Source: Tamarix chinensis
Lineage: Eukaryota; Streptophyta; Magnoliopsida; Caryophyllales; Tamaricaceae
Direction: 5' to 3'
NCBI GenBank assembly: GCA_030549775.1
Contig: CM060175.1
Location: 64,159,245 to 64,223,244 of the forward strand
DNA length: 64,000 nt
In this document: one piece after another, positions 11,747 through 21,277 of the stretch
Position numbering within the stretch: position 1 is the first letter of the stretch
How the letters are laid out: each line of letters starts with the position of its first letter
Program-made: the position numbers and the translations under genes
Notes under the pieces: model-generated
Databases searched by the model: none
Told to the model about the DNA's origin: nothing
The model's input: the letters and a program-made list of their open reading frames with translations, nothing else

Positions 11747-11859
11747 CTATATATATACTTTAACAGCAAAATCATCACCTCAGAATTCCTCAGCTGAGAC
11801 ACATACCGAAACACAACAAGGCTTAAGAAAAAGAAAAAGACGTTGAAGTAGACGCTTAC

Positions 11860-11913
11860 TCTGCACATAGGGGCCCTAAGAACTTTAGGCTACTTTAGGT
11901 GTACCTTAAGAGC
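11860..11913 (-). pseudogene. Lipase pseudogene exon 4, 3' part beyond the LINE
   Basis: Starting with the duplicated target, the minus strand reads ALKVHLK-stop-PKV, then RAPMCR, and ends at a GTAAGC donor (at 11859). The family has QPxxWDGAILVAPMC here, so about five codons are missing and Gln has become TAG. The continuation of the same exon on both sides of the LINE is the strongest evidence that the insertion is exonic. Confidence 0.85.
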
Positions 11914-11923
11914 GCCGACAGCC

Positions 11924-13777
11924 ATGCATCGGAATCACAGAAACCGACCACATGAAACATTGTACCACCACAAATTCCAACCTTTCCCTTTCCGATCCAA
12001 CGGCTCAGTTGATACTCACTGGAGGAAGGGTAACCGTGACAGCCCAACCGGATCATATCCGACGAATTATGTCTCTATTTTTGTTAACAACATAAGAAGG
12101 GGAATAGCCAACAAGGAAGTCCATGAGATGTTTGAGGAGGCTGGAAGAGTTGCAGATGTGTTCATTAGCCGGAAGGTAAGAAAACTATCCAACCTTCACT
12201 TTGGCTTTGTTCGTTACAAAACAGCTGGCGAAGCGAGGGAGGTGGTGAGAAGATTCGACAGCATCCTTCTGAATGGGATCAAACTGCACGTTAAAATGGC
12301 AAGGTTTGGGAAGGGTGGTACTCCGAAGGCTGGGAGTCAGGAGGGGAGAAAGACGAATGGTGGGGGAACGTGGCAGTGGAAACCAGCGATTAGAGATAGC
12401 AGATCCTATGCAATAGTCACCGTAGGACGGGAAGTTGAGGAAAGGAAGACGCTGGTGGAGATGAACGAAGTGGAGGATAGTAAGGTGATTAATCTGCAGG
12501 TGCACGAACAAGAGGTGGAGTGGCTTGAGAAAAGTGTTGTTGTGGAGTCCTCGCAACCAAGACATCCTGATATCGTCATACCTAGGGTGCTGGCTACCTG
12601 GAGATTGGTGTGCAAGGTCAGAGATCTCGGGAGATACAAGTTTCTCCTGACCTTCGAAACAACAGAAGAGTGCCAGCAAGCCATGGATAAAGAGAGTATA
12701 TTGTTCAACGAGTTCCAGACGGTGAGGAAATGGAGAACGGAGGACCACTGTAGGGTTCGAAGGACTTGGGTTGAAATTAGGGGATTGCCGGTGGTTGCAT
12801 GGAAGGAAGAGGTATTAAGGAGAATAGCTCACCCATGGGGAAGGTGGGTGTGCTAGGAAGAAGATAGGGATTTTGGGAACTTGATGGAGGCCACAAGAGT
12901 GCTGGCTGACACGACGCAGCTAGAGGAGATACGGGAGAAGGTGACCCTAAGAATAGAGGGGAAGGAAGTGCTGGTGGTTGCGGTTGAGATTGGTCAGGGC
13001 TACAACCCATGGCAGCAGTGTAAGGCGAACAAGATGGTGGACCGGCCAGCGGAGCTATCGTCCGGGAAGGAGGAGGGGCGGTCGGGCAGTGGTGCAGGAA
13101 TCAAGAGAAGCTTTGGGGAAGGCCAAGAGTTGAGTAGGGGAAGCATGTAGACACAGTTCCCAAAGATAGAAGTGGCAGAGGCAGGAGAAGGGTTCGCAGA
13201 GGCAATGTGCGCCGTTACAGGAGCTGCAAGATATTGGGGAGAGGAACAGTTGGTGCAGGACATGCGTCGAACGGGAGGAGAGGTGAGAATTGGGAATTAG
13301 ACCGGCGAGCAAGAGTTGGCGATGCACGTTGGGGTGGGGGGAGTTCAATCGACAAAATGCAGTGCCAGCACGCCCAACACTGCCACAACACGCGTTAGCC
13401 ATAATTTAGATGGTGAGAGGAGACTTGTGACACATAAACTCTCAAGGGAGGCGTGGGGATCCGGAAGTGGAGGAGCTGCGAGTGAGGAAGAGGGGGAGAG
13501 TGGAGCTCACGGCAGCTTGGATGAGATGCCTCCAGGGTTTGAAGATGCTGCTGGGCCATATTCACGGGGAGATAGGAGAGATCCTTTGGGCTCAAGTGGT
13601 CGAAGGGTGAATGGGAGTTTTGTGAAGGATGGGGAGGAGATGGAGGCCATAGCAACGTGGGAAATGGGTAAGGTATTATTTTTAAAAGCAAATAAGGATT
13701 TGGAGTGTGTTGAGAAGTTAGTTGGGATAAGAAGAAGTCAAAGGATTGCGAGGAAAAAACAAGAGAAGGGCGTTTAG
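11924..13777 (+). pseudogene. LINE ORF1 protein (RRM), three in-frame TAG stops
   Basis: One continuous frame of 618 codons, interrupted only by TAG at 12854, 13148 and about 13298. Residues about 45-125 form an RNA-recognition motif (SIFVNNIRRGIANKEVHEMF, then FGFVRYKTAGEAREVVRRF). The next part (ATWRLVCKVRD..., ending before the first TAG) resembles the DUF4283 region of plant LINE ORF1 proteins. The tail is Gly/Glu-rich and ends in basic RRSQRIARKKQEKG. Such proteins bind element RNA in a ribonucleoprotein. All three stops could come from CAG to TAG changes. Confidence 0.8.
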
Positions 13778-13778
13778 T

Positions 13779-14560
13779 TGGCTTGGGTGTGAGATCACGG
13801 TGTTGGAATTGATGATTTTTATCAGTTGGAATGTGAGGGGTATTGGTGCTCTAGGAAAAGTTTCTAGTCTACAAAGAATGATCTCGAAGGAAAAGCCGTG
13901 GATTTGTGGTTTTGTTGAGACCAAACACAGGAGAGTGTCGGACTCGTGGAAGAACAAGATATGGAGAAGTGGGTTGATTGATTGGAGGGATTCACCGGCC
14001 TAAGGTAGAAGTGGGGGGGTTGATTATTGGTTGGGATACACAGCGGTTCACGATGCAAGGGTCGAAGGCTGGAAGTAGGTGGATTTTGATTGAAGGTCGG
14101 CTTGCCCCCCTTTCGGTAGAATGTGTTGTGGTGCTTGTTTATGGACCCTCAGAGTCAAGATCAAGGAAGGAGTTGTGGGAAGAGTTATGGGGTGTTTTGC
14201 ATCAGTACAGGTTCCGCTCATGGTGATGGGGGACTTTGATGAAGTTAGAAGATAAGGAGAAAGAAGCGGGGGATGGATGGACAGTGGAAGCGTGTCCTCC
14301 TTTAATGAGTGGATTGATAAGATGGGCCTCATCGAGTTTATTCCGGATAATATGAAGTTTTCTTGGCATAAGGCTGGGTCTGCTAGTCTTCTGGATCGGT
14401 TTTTTTGTTACCCCTAGTTGGTTGTCGATGTTCCCAGACCTTGTTTGTATTGGGCTCGTGCGATCCTTATCGGACCACAACCCTATCTGGCTCAGTGTTA
14501 AAGTAGATAGGGTTGGACCAAGGCCGTTCAGGACTTGGGATATATGGTTTTCTCACCCCA
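13779..14560 (+). pseudogene. LINE ORF2 endonuclease domain, frameshifted
   Basis: The AP-type endonuclease that nicks the target for retrotransposition. Blocks: ISWNVRGIGALGKVS, WICGFVETKHRRVSDSW, GGLIIGWDTQRF, MVMGDFDEV, KFSWHKAGSASLLDRF and SDHNPIWL, the last with the catalytic D-H pair. They lie in three frames, so at least three indels have occurred. Confidence 0.8.
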
Positions 14561-14841
14561 CAATTTCGTAGTTTTATAGCTGAGTGTTGGTAAAAGCTTG
14601 GGGGAGTCTCTTGCCAGAAAGATTAAAGGAGATGAAGGTTTTTCTTAGAAAGTGGAATAAGGAAGTGTTTGGGGATATAGAGGCAAAGATTGCGCTTCTT
14701 GAATCTGAACTGGAGAAGATAGATGGCTCTAGCAATGCTGGTAGATCCAACGAGGTGATGCTCGCTAAGGCTGTAGCCCTGAAGACATAGCTATGGAAAT
14801 GGCATAAGAGGAAAGAAGCATACTGGTTACAGATATCCAGA

Positions 14842-15993
14842 GTGAGGGGTTTTAAAGATAGAGACCGAAACACCAGGTTCTTCCACACTGTTGCGGCCTT
14901 CAGAAAGAAGAAAGCTATCATTACCAGGCTAGTGGACCAGGGAAAGGAGGTTGTACAGCCGGCAAAAATTAAGGAGGTAATTTCGTCTTTTTATAAGGAT
15001 CTTTTTGCTAGACAGGATCTTCCGGACATGTCTATTTCTGCCGATGGCTTCCATAGCATGTCAAAGGAGCAGAGTTTGGAGTTGGATAGATTACCCACGG
15101 GGGAGGAGGTGTGGATAGCGGTGTGGTCCTGTGAGCCCCTTAAAGCACCAGGGTACGATGGGTACCATATGGGGTTCTTTCGGAAGATGTGGGATGTAAT
15201 AGGGGAGGATTTCACGGAGTCTGTCCTTGAGTTCTTTCGATCCAGGAGGTTACCACCTGTCCTTAATACCACTTTGATCACTCTCATCCCCAAAGTGGAT
15301 AAGGCCGAAGAGGTTAGTCAGTTCAGACCTATTAGCCTAGTTGGGTGTATCTGCAAAGTGATATCAAAGATTCTGGCTTCTAAGTTGAAACAGGTGGTTG
15401 ATGGGTTGGTGAGCGACTCTCAGTCAGCTTTCATACAAGGAAGAAGCATTTTGGATGGCGCGCTAATTGCTAATGAGGTTGTGCAGTGGTGTAAAAAAAG
15501 GAAGGGGTCAAAAGGGGTGATGATAAAACTTGAATTCCAAAAGGCATATGATAGTATCAAATGGGATTTCGTGGATTGTATTCTGAGTATTATGGGATTC
15601 AGGGTTACTTTCAGAGAATGGATAAAGGAATGTATCTCAACAGCGAGTATCTCAATCATTGTTAATGGTTCCCCATCCAAGCCTTTTAGGATGGGAAGGG
15701 GTCTTAGGCAAGGGGATCCTATCTCCCCATTTTTGTTTATGTTGGCGGTCGAGGCTTTTAGCCAGATGGTCAAAAGAGGTGTGGATAACGATTTAATCCA
15801 GGGTGTAGAAGTGGGGAGAGATAAGTGTGAGGTGACACATCTTCAGTTCGCAGATGACACTATGATTTTCTATGCTCCAAACTTGGATAATATTAGAAAT
15901 TGGCGAAGGCTGCTTGATTGCTTCTTTTTACTGTCGGGGCTAAATGTGAATTTTTCTAAGTTCGAGCTCATAGGTCTTGGTGTGGATGATTAG
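14842..15993 (+). pseudogene. LINE ORF2 reverse transcriptase, open over 383 codons
   Basis: The RT core is uninterrupted here: LKAPGYDGYHMGFF, RPISLVGCICKVISKIL, SAFIQGRSILDGALIANEV, KLEFQKAYDSIKWDF, GLRQGDPISPFLFMLAVE, THLQFADDTMIF (motif C). Motif A has Glu (GAA at 15532-15534) where the sister element and the family have the catalytic Asp, so RT is probably inactive. A TAG at 15991 ends the frame; the thumb continues after it. Confidence 0.88.
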
Positions 15994-17455
15994 TTCCAGA
16001 AGGAGGCAGTAGAGATTATGAACTGTAAGATCAACTCTCTTCCTATTAGTTACCTGGGGTTGCCGTTGGGAGCGAATACACAGAAGACCCAAGTGTGGAA
16101 GCCTGTGGTGGAAAAGATTAAGCAGAGATTGGCAGGGTGGAAAGTGAAAGTTCTGTCAAGGGCAGGGAGGTTAGTTCTGATCAAAAGTGTCCTGAACTGT
16201 CTTCCGATGTACTACATGAGCATCTTCAGAATTCCAAAAGGGGCAGTGAAGGAAATCATTAGCATCCAGAGGAACTTTTTCTGGAGCAGTAATGGAAACA
16301 GAAAGAGCTTGCCTTTAGTCAGATGGAATACCATTCAATGTCCTAAAGCTTTAGGTGGATTGGGTGTGGGGGATCTTGTCATGAGGAATAATGCTTTGTT
16401 ATTCAAATGATGGTGGAGGTTTTATACAGTTGATGGCATGTCATGGAAGAGGATTATCTCGTCAATTTATCCGGGGGATCACTTTGGACAGCTAGAGATG
16501 CAGGGTAGTAATCATGGGTGGTCACCGTGGGCGGAAATTGTGAAGGCTAGGCGAGCGGATCCTATTCTTAACTCAGGGTTCAAGGTTGCGATTGGTAACA
16601 GAATAAGTGTTAGGTTTTGGCATGATAACTGGATAGGGCAGGGACCGTTAAGGAATCTGTTTTCGAGGTTGTTCTTGATATCCGACCAACAAGGAGGAAA
16701 GGTGGCTACAATGGGGGAGTGGGATGGAGCTTAGTGGAGCTGGCACTTGCCGTGGAGGAGGAGACTGTTTACATGGGAAAAGAATTAGGTGGATCTATTG
16801 GAGTGTATGATCAAGCAAGTTGGTTTGAGCTCTGACAAAAAGGATATGATTAGGTGGGTTTTTGACAAAACAGGGGGATATTCGGTGAGTTCGTTTTGTT
16901 CTGCCGCGTATCAGAGAACTCATGGGGATAGCTTGAGCAATAGGTCACCCAGCTTGATTTGGAGAGGTATAGCACCACCAAGGATTGAACTGATCTCGTG
17001 GTTTGCTGTCCAGAATAGACTCAACACAAGAGACAGGTTGGTCAGGCTTCAAATTATGGACATTAGGGAGTTGGGGTGCCCGTTTTGTAATTCGGAACAG
17101 GAATCGGTCGATCATGTTTTTCTACATTGCAACGTGGTGGGGAAGGTATGGTATGAGATTTGTGAGTGGCTTGACTGCACATGGGTGATGCCAAGGTCGG
17201 TCTGGGATAACGCTAATGCTTGGCTGGGAGAAAAAGAAGAGGATTGAAGGGGGAAATATGGAGAACAGCTTTTTATACAATTATGGGAACTATATGGGAG
17301 TTCAAGAACAAGATAGTTTTTGATAATCAAAACATCTGTGTAAGGTGGATGATTATGGTCATCAAATCTAGAATTGGGTTTTGGATCAAGGTTCAAAAGA
17401 AGAATTTTCCATATAGAATTGAGGAAGTGGTCCACAATGTCCAAGCCTTTTTGTG
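15994..17455 (+). pseudogene. LINE ORF2 C-terminal region with zinc-binding domain
   Basis: After RT: INSLPISYLGLPLGANTQ, then KQRLAGWKVKVLSRAGRLVL, NAWLGEKEED and similar plant LINE blocks, with stops near 16410 and 16734. The zf-RVT Cys/His cluster is at about 17070-17150 (ELGCPFCNSEQESVDHVFLH, then C). Confidence 0.78.
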
Positions 17456-17567
17456 ATTGGTTCGTTAGGGCGTGACCATGTTGGTCCTTTGTCACTGTTT
17501 TGTTTCTCTTATTTATTGTTTGTTGTTTCCCTATGGGTGGTTCCCTTCACCGAACTATTAAAAAAAA

Positions 17568-17645
17568 GGTGTACCTTAAGAGCTACAGCTCCACCCATAG
17601 AATGCCCAAACATGACGCTAGGAAGACCACGGACCTTCGAACGTT
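17568..17645 (-). pseudogene. Lipase pseudogene exon 4, 5' part with nucleophile elbow
   Basis: It encodes RSKVRGLPSVMFGHSMGGAV and then ALKVHL. GHSMG holds the catalytic Ser. The reading frame runs straight into the poly(A) end of the LINE at 17567. The last 16 bases (17568-17583, GGTGTACCTTAAGAGC on plus) are repeated at 11898-11913 on the far side of the LINE, so the LINE split this exon. Confidence 0.9.
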
Positions 17646-17746
17646 CTACCATTAAAGAAAAAAAAACAAACAAAAACAGTTGTAGAATGTAGCATATGAT
17701 CATATGATGAGCATCCGAAACTGAAATTGAAATCAACCCCTATTAC

Positions 17747-17893
17747 CTTTCACTTGAGAGTAACGCTCAACTACATCATCAACAAGCTTATCAAAACTAG
17801 GAATAAATCCATAAAGACCTTGTGAGAGACCAAAATCAGGATAATCCATAGCGAAAACTGCATACCCGCGTGATACTAGCTTTCTAGCAAGTC
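17747..17893 (-). pseudogene. Lipase pseudogene exon 3
   Basis: Open throughout. It encodes LARKLVSRGYAVFAMDYPDFG, then LSQGLYGFIPSFDKLVDDVVERYSQVK, between a TTTGCAG acceptor and a GGTAAT donor. It covers the strand-helix region before the nucleophile elbow and shows no lesion. Confidence 0.85.
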
Positions 17894-17987
17894 CTGCAAA
17901 CTAATACCATAAAACAATTGAATCTCCTTTATTTTCATCACAATAACAAAAAAAATACCCGATTCATTGAATCATGAGGGTACGTGC

Positions 17988-18145
17988 CTTCCCAGAAGAA
18001 GGTGCAAGTATCGCCATAACCATGGCAATAAAAAATGACTGCCTTTGATAGGTGAGGTCTCTGGGATCCAAGTTTTAGTGAAGATTTCTAGTCCTCGAGA
18101 GTTCACTTTGTAAACTTCATTCGTTTTGATCCCTTTAGTTGGCAT
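17988..18145 (-). pseudogene. Lipase pseudogene exon 2 (1-nt insertion, GC donor)
   Basis: It starts after a CAG acceptor with MPTKGIKTNEVYKVNSRGLE and ETSPIKG. One extra G then shifts the frame; in the next frame it reads VIFYCHGYGDTCTFFWEG, which includes the oxyanion-hole HG. The exon ends at GAAG, followed by GCACGT instead of GT. Joining GAAG to exon 3 restores EGLARKL, so the boundary is secure and the donor is GC (mutated or a real GC-AG intron). Confidence 0.82.
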
Positions 18146-18761
18146 CTGAAGCCCAATGGACAAAGGAAATTTATATAAAATCTCGTCAACAATTAGCACC
18201 TTTATTTATTCGCCTACTTTTATTCCTCTATCTACAAATACAACAACAAATGTGACTACAATCTGATTGAAACCATGCATAGATTATATTACCGCCTACT
18301 ATTTTTTTATCACTATTTATTTAGAGGGTGCGCATGAATGTTTTAAGTCAAAATACAAGTACCTACTACTCATGACTGAACCACTCAACCATCACATACA
18401 GATACAGTTCGCCTATTATAGGATAACAGCAGTCCACCTCCCCCTTTCCCCAGCAAATACATCAATAAATACTAGTCCACACACCACACCTCTAACTTAT
18501 TGAAGGCTATCTAACTTTTTAAACTACAAAAGACGTGCATCCATCATCACCACATACTTGAATCAAACCCTAACTACCCACCCTTCCAACCCCCGAAACA
18601 AATAAAGACAAGCGTATTGGGAAACAAAGAAAACAAGCCAGCATACTAAATTAATAAAACAGGTACTCGATATATATAGGTATCGTCGATAGAAACTAAA
18701 TTACTCAAAATATCAAGGAGCAATCCAAACATCCAGGAGCTTCATCCATATTAAGAATTAC
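18146..18761. other. Lipase intron 1
   Basis: A 616-bp AT-rich intron between exon 1 and exon 2 of the lipase pseudogene, bounded by GTAATT and TTCAG on the minus strand. No embedded element was recognised. Confidence 0.6.
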
Positions 18762-18917
18762 CTTGAACAAACAATGATCGATTCCAAGTTAGTAGGCATC
18801 ACGAGCACGACGCTGTGCCGGAGCTTCATCCATATTCGCATCGATTGATTTCTTCAGTTCATCATTTGTATCAATAACACCTTCTAATTTTGCGGAGGTC
18901 TTCACCGATGGCGCCAT
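18762..18917 (-). pseudogene. Lipase pseudogene exon 1 (premature TAA)
   Basis: The start ATG at 18917 opens MAPSVKTSAKLEG, followed by DANMDEAPAQRRARDAY, a typical N-terminus of this lipase family. The frame then meets TAA where the family has Gln, and continues as LGIDHCLFK to a GT donor (GTAATT, at 18761). An upstream in-frame Met (18998) exists but the family start fits 18917 better. Confidence 0.8.
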
Positions 18918-19263
18918 AACTCTTCTGCTTCCTAAATGCGCCAACCCAGTGGTTCTTCTTTCCCCTACTCCTTCCTCCTTTTCTTCCCTCCGAATCAAAG
19001 TAAAACTTTCTGGATTTTATAAATTATAGAAAATGGATGCAATTGGTATCATGTGCACCCGGGTCAAAACCATTAATATATCAATTTTCATAAATTTTCA
19101 TTATTGTTTGCCCCTTTTGAAAAGAAAATCATTAGGTGTTTGATTTTATAAAACATATCTGAATCTAAGTTAAAGTAATTATAGTTGATTTTGATAGAAT
19201 GATTAGCAGTATAAGAATCAATCTAAACTAAAATTACTGCACTCAAGCCATTAATGTCGACTG
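18918..19263 (-). promoter_or_regulatory. Upstream region of the lipase pseudogene
   Basis: Lies 5' of the lipase start codon, AT-rich beyond the first about 90 bases. No clear TATA box was fixed. A solo LTR begins at 19269, so the native promoter may be short or interrupted. Confidence 0.3.
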
Positions 19264-19268
19264 AGGTG

Positions 19269-20982
19269 TGGTGTGACCGTAGCCGGCACGCAATTTAAAC
19301 CCTCTTGTTGTCAATTGTAGTACTGGTAAATAAGGGTATCGTTCTAGGCCGGGGATTGAGAGGGCTTACCTCTATCTAACTAGCTTAAACTAAAAATAAA
19401 AATCCTAAATAATACTAAATAAATAAATAAATAAAATACTAATGGGGGATTATAAAAATAATAAAATAATAAAAGGAATAAATAAAATAAAATAAACTAA
19501 TAAGAATAAAAATAATGAAAATAATGGGAAACCCGCAGATATGAGAAATATGTTAGGGAAATAAAAATCCACCACTAGATTAGGTCGTAATATAATATTT
19601 ATTTCTAAGTCAATATTTAATCGTGAGAATGAGATCGACCAAGTTGCACACCAAAAGCAGGTCTATACACCTTATATTACTTCCCTTAATTAATTAATAC
19701 GACAAAGCGCCAATATTAACTCTATTAAATACTAGCAGTATAGCAGCAACAAGCGGCTCCTATATTTAACTAGATTTAATGCATTAAGTGTAAGTGGAAG
19801 GCTGTCAATTTAAGTACCCATACTAGTACAAAAAGCATGTCTAGCTGCATTTCCTTTTCTTAACCCACACGTATCGAAACGTTTTACCACTTCGGTTAGA
19901 ATTACAAAACGATTAGGTGAATTGTTATCTAACCTAGCTGCAATTTATACATATAAATTCTAGTATTTTTAGATGGCCACCTAGCAGGCAAATAATCCTA
20001 CATATTGTCACTTATGAGGAACCTGAACAAGGCATGCACCAAATAAACTATACTTGACAGAATTATACATATAAACGATAGCAATTAACATAGAGTCAAG
20101 AAACAATCTCACGAAACAAAGAAAATAAAATTATAATTCAAATCATAATCTAGGGTTTCAATTCATTCCCTAACAATAAATAATCAGCCAGCCATAATTA
20201 AAGAATTAATTACACAGAAATATATATCTAAAATATAAATTAAAAATAAGAGAAAGAAATAACCGAAATTAATTTTGGATAAAAGATTTAGAATTTATTT
20301 AGATAAAAATTAATTTTATCTGAAATAAATTCTACCGGTATTAATTCTTCTCTAATTTTCTCTCTTAGTGCCTTGATTTCTGTGCCAAATTTCTTTTTCT
20401 TTTCCTTCGCTGGCGGCTGATAGCTGATGGCGCTGTGCTTCGTTCTTTTGCCTGGTCGTACGTGCATCGTCCTGCGCTGAAGGCTCTGTCCTTCGCGGTT
20501 AGCCCGAGCGTCCCTTTTCCTAGCCTTCGGCCGAGCCTGTGAAGGCTCTGCCTTCTCTCTCGCTCTGTACGCGCTTCGCTCTCCTCTCTACGTCGTGCGG
20601 CTTTTCTTTATAAACTTTTGTGCTGCCCCTGCCCTGATCGCCCACGTCAGCCCTGCTGCGCTGACTTGCAGCTCGTTTGGCTTTCGTTTCTGTTCTAGGC
20701 CTTTGGGCCTTCGGCTTTTGGGCCGTTGGTCCAAAGGTCAAGTTTCTTTTTTTTTTAATTTCTTTTTAAAATAAAACCTGCAAAATAAAATTAACTAAAT
20801 ATTAATAAATAATATTATACTCTAAATTTACTTAATTTATATCATTTTAGCTCAAATAATAAAATTTATACAATTTTTACCACTTAAGCATAAAACAATA
20901 ATTATTTCCCTATATTAGCTAAATAAACTACCAAAAACTAAGATTATAAGGGTATAAAATGTGTCAAAATATGAACTCATCA
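19269..20982 (-). mobile_element. Solo LTR (about 1.7 kb) with 5-bp target duplication
   Basis: On the minus strand it begins TGATGAGTTCATATTTTG and ends ACGGTCACACCA, giving TG...CA termini. Identical 5-bp AGGTG copies flank it at 19264-19268 and 20983-20987. No internal gag-pol is present, so recombination between LTRs is likely. The motif with 'gggtatcgttctaggccggggattg' style bases (about 19335-19360) is of the kind seen in long LTRs of plant Ty3-like elements. The 20400-20720 part is GC-rich. Confidence 0.72.
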
Positions 20983-20987
20983 AGGTG

Positions 20988-21277
20988 CAAATCAGTAATG
21001 GCACGTCACCTCCAAAGGTAACACAACGGATCTCTTTTCCGTGCACTCATTGAAAAAAGACTATGGAATTTACAAATTACAAGACAATGACTAGTTTTTG
21101 TGAAAGAAAACGATACATAGAAAGCTTGTGAATGATCGAAGATGAATCCTATATTTTTTTGTATATCAAAATGAAACAAAAACATAGATTAAATAAATGT
21201 CCAACAAGAAATAATAGTTTTGAACAACAAAATTTTTCGTCACCCACGGTGAAGTTTTCGTCGTCCAAACTTTATAT
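20988..21277. other. Short non-coding gap
   Basis: Between the solo LTR and the CACTA-like relic. The open frame at 21132-21332 is not recognised. Confidence 0.4.

Larger units (their letters stand above)
11914..17567 (+). mobile_element. Near full-length L1-type LINE inside lipase exon 4
   Basis: A 5.65-kb non-LTR retrotransposon in the opposite orientation to the lipase gene, with a perfect 16-bp target duplication GGTGTACCTTAAGAGC at 11898-11913 and 17568-17583. It has ORF1 with an RRM, ORF2 with endonuclease, RT and a zinc-binding tail, and ends in a short A run (17561-17567). Only about 10 bp precede the ORF1 ATG, so the 5' UTR is almost absent and slight 5' truncation is possible. ORF2 has several frameshifts and stops. 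It is less decayed than the sister copy at 7.9 kb. Confidence 0.9.
2340..18917 (-). pseudogene. Monoacylglycerol lipase / CSE-like alpha/beta hydrolase pseudogene
   Basis: Seven exons on the minus strand together encode about 347 codons, the usual size of plant monoacylglycerol lipase-like proteins, which hydrolyse acylglycerols or related esters. Recognisable blocks, in order: N-terminal DEAPAQRRARDAY, YCHGYGDTCTFF, AMDYPDFGLSQG, the nucleophile elbow GHSMGGAVALKVH, IADGVCPPW, YNV..YKD..RLGTGVELL, and HGEADVVTDPSVSK. Lesions are a stop in exon 1, a 1-nt insertion in exon 2, a GC donor for intron 2, a LINE inside exon 4 plus a stop just after it, a stop near the end of exon 5, a LINE inside exon 6 plus a stop, and Tyr instead of the catalytic His in exon 7. 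A Copia element sits in intron 6. Family membership is seen in the sequence; substrate is unknown. Confidence 0.88.

Noticed and set aside
12185..12748. 187-codon minus frame
   Set aside because: Shadow of LINE ORF1 on the opposite strand; Cys/Pro/Ser-rich chance frame.
13000..13957. Several minus frames of 60-115 codons
   Set aside because: All antisense to LINE ORF1/ORF2 and without any family features.
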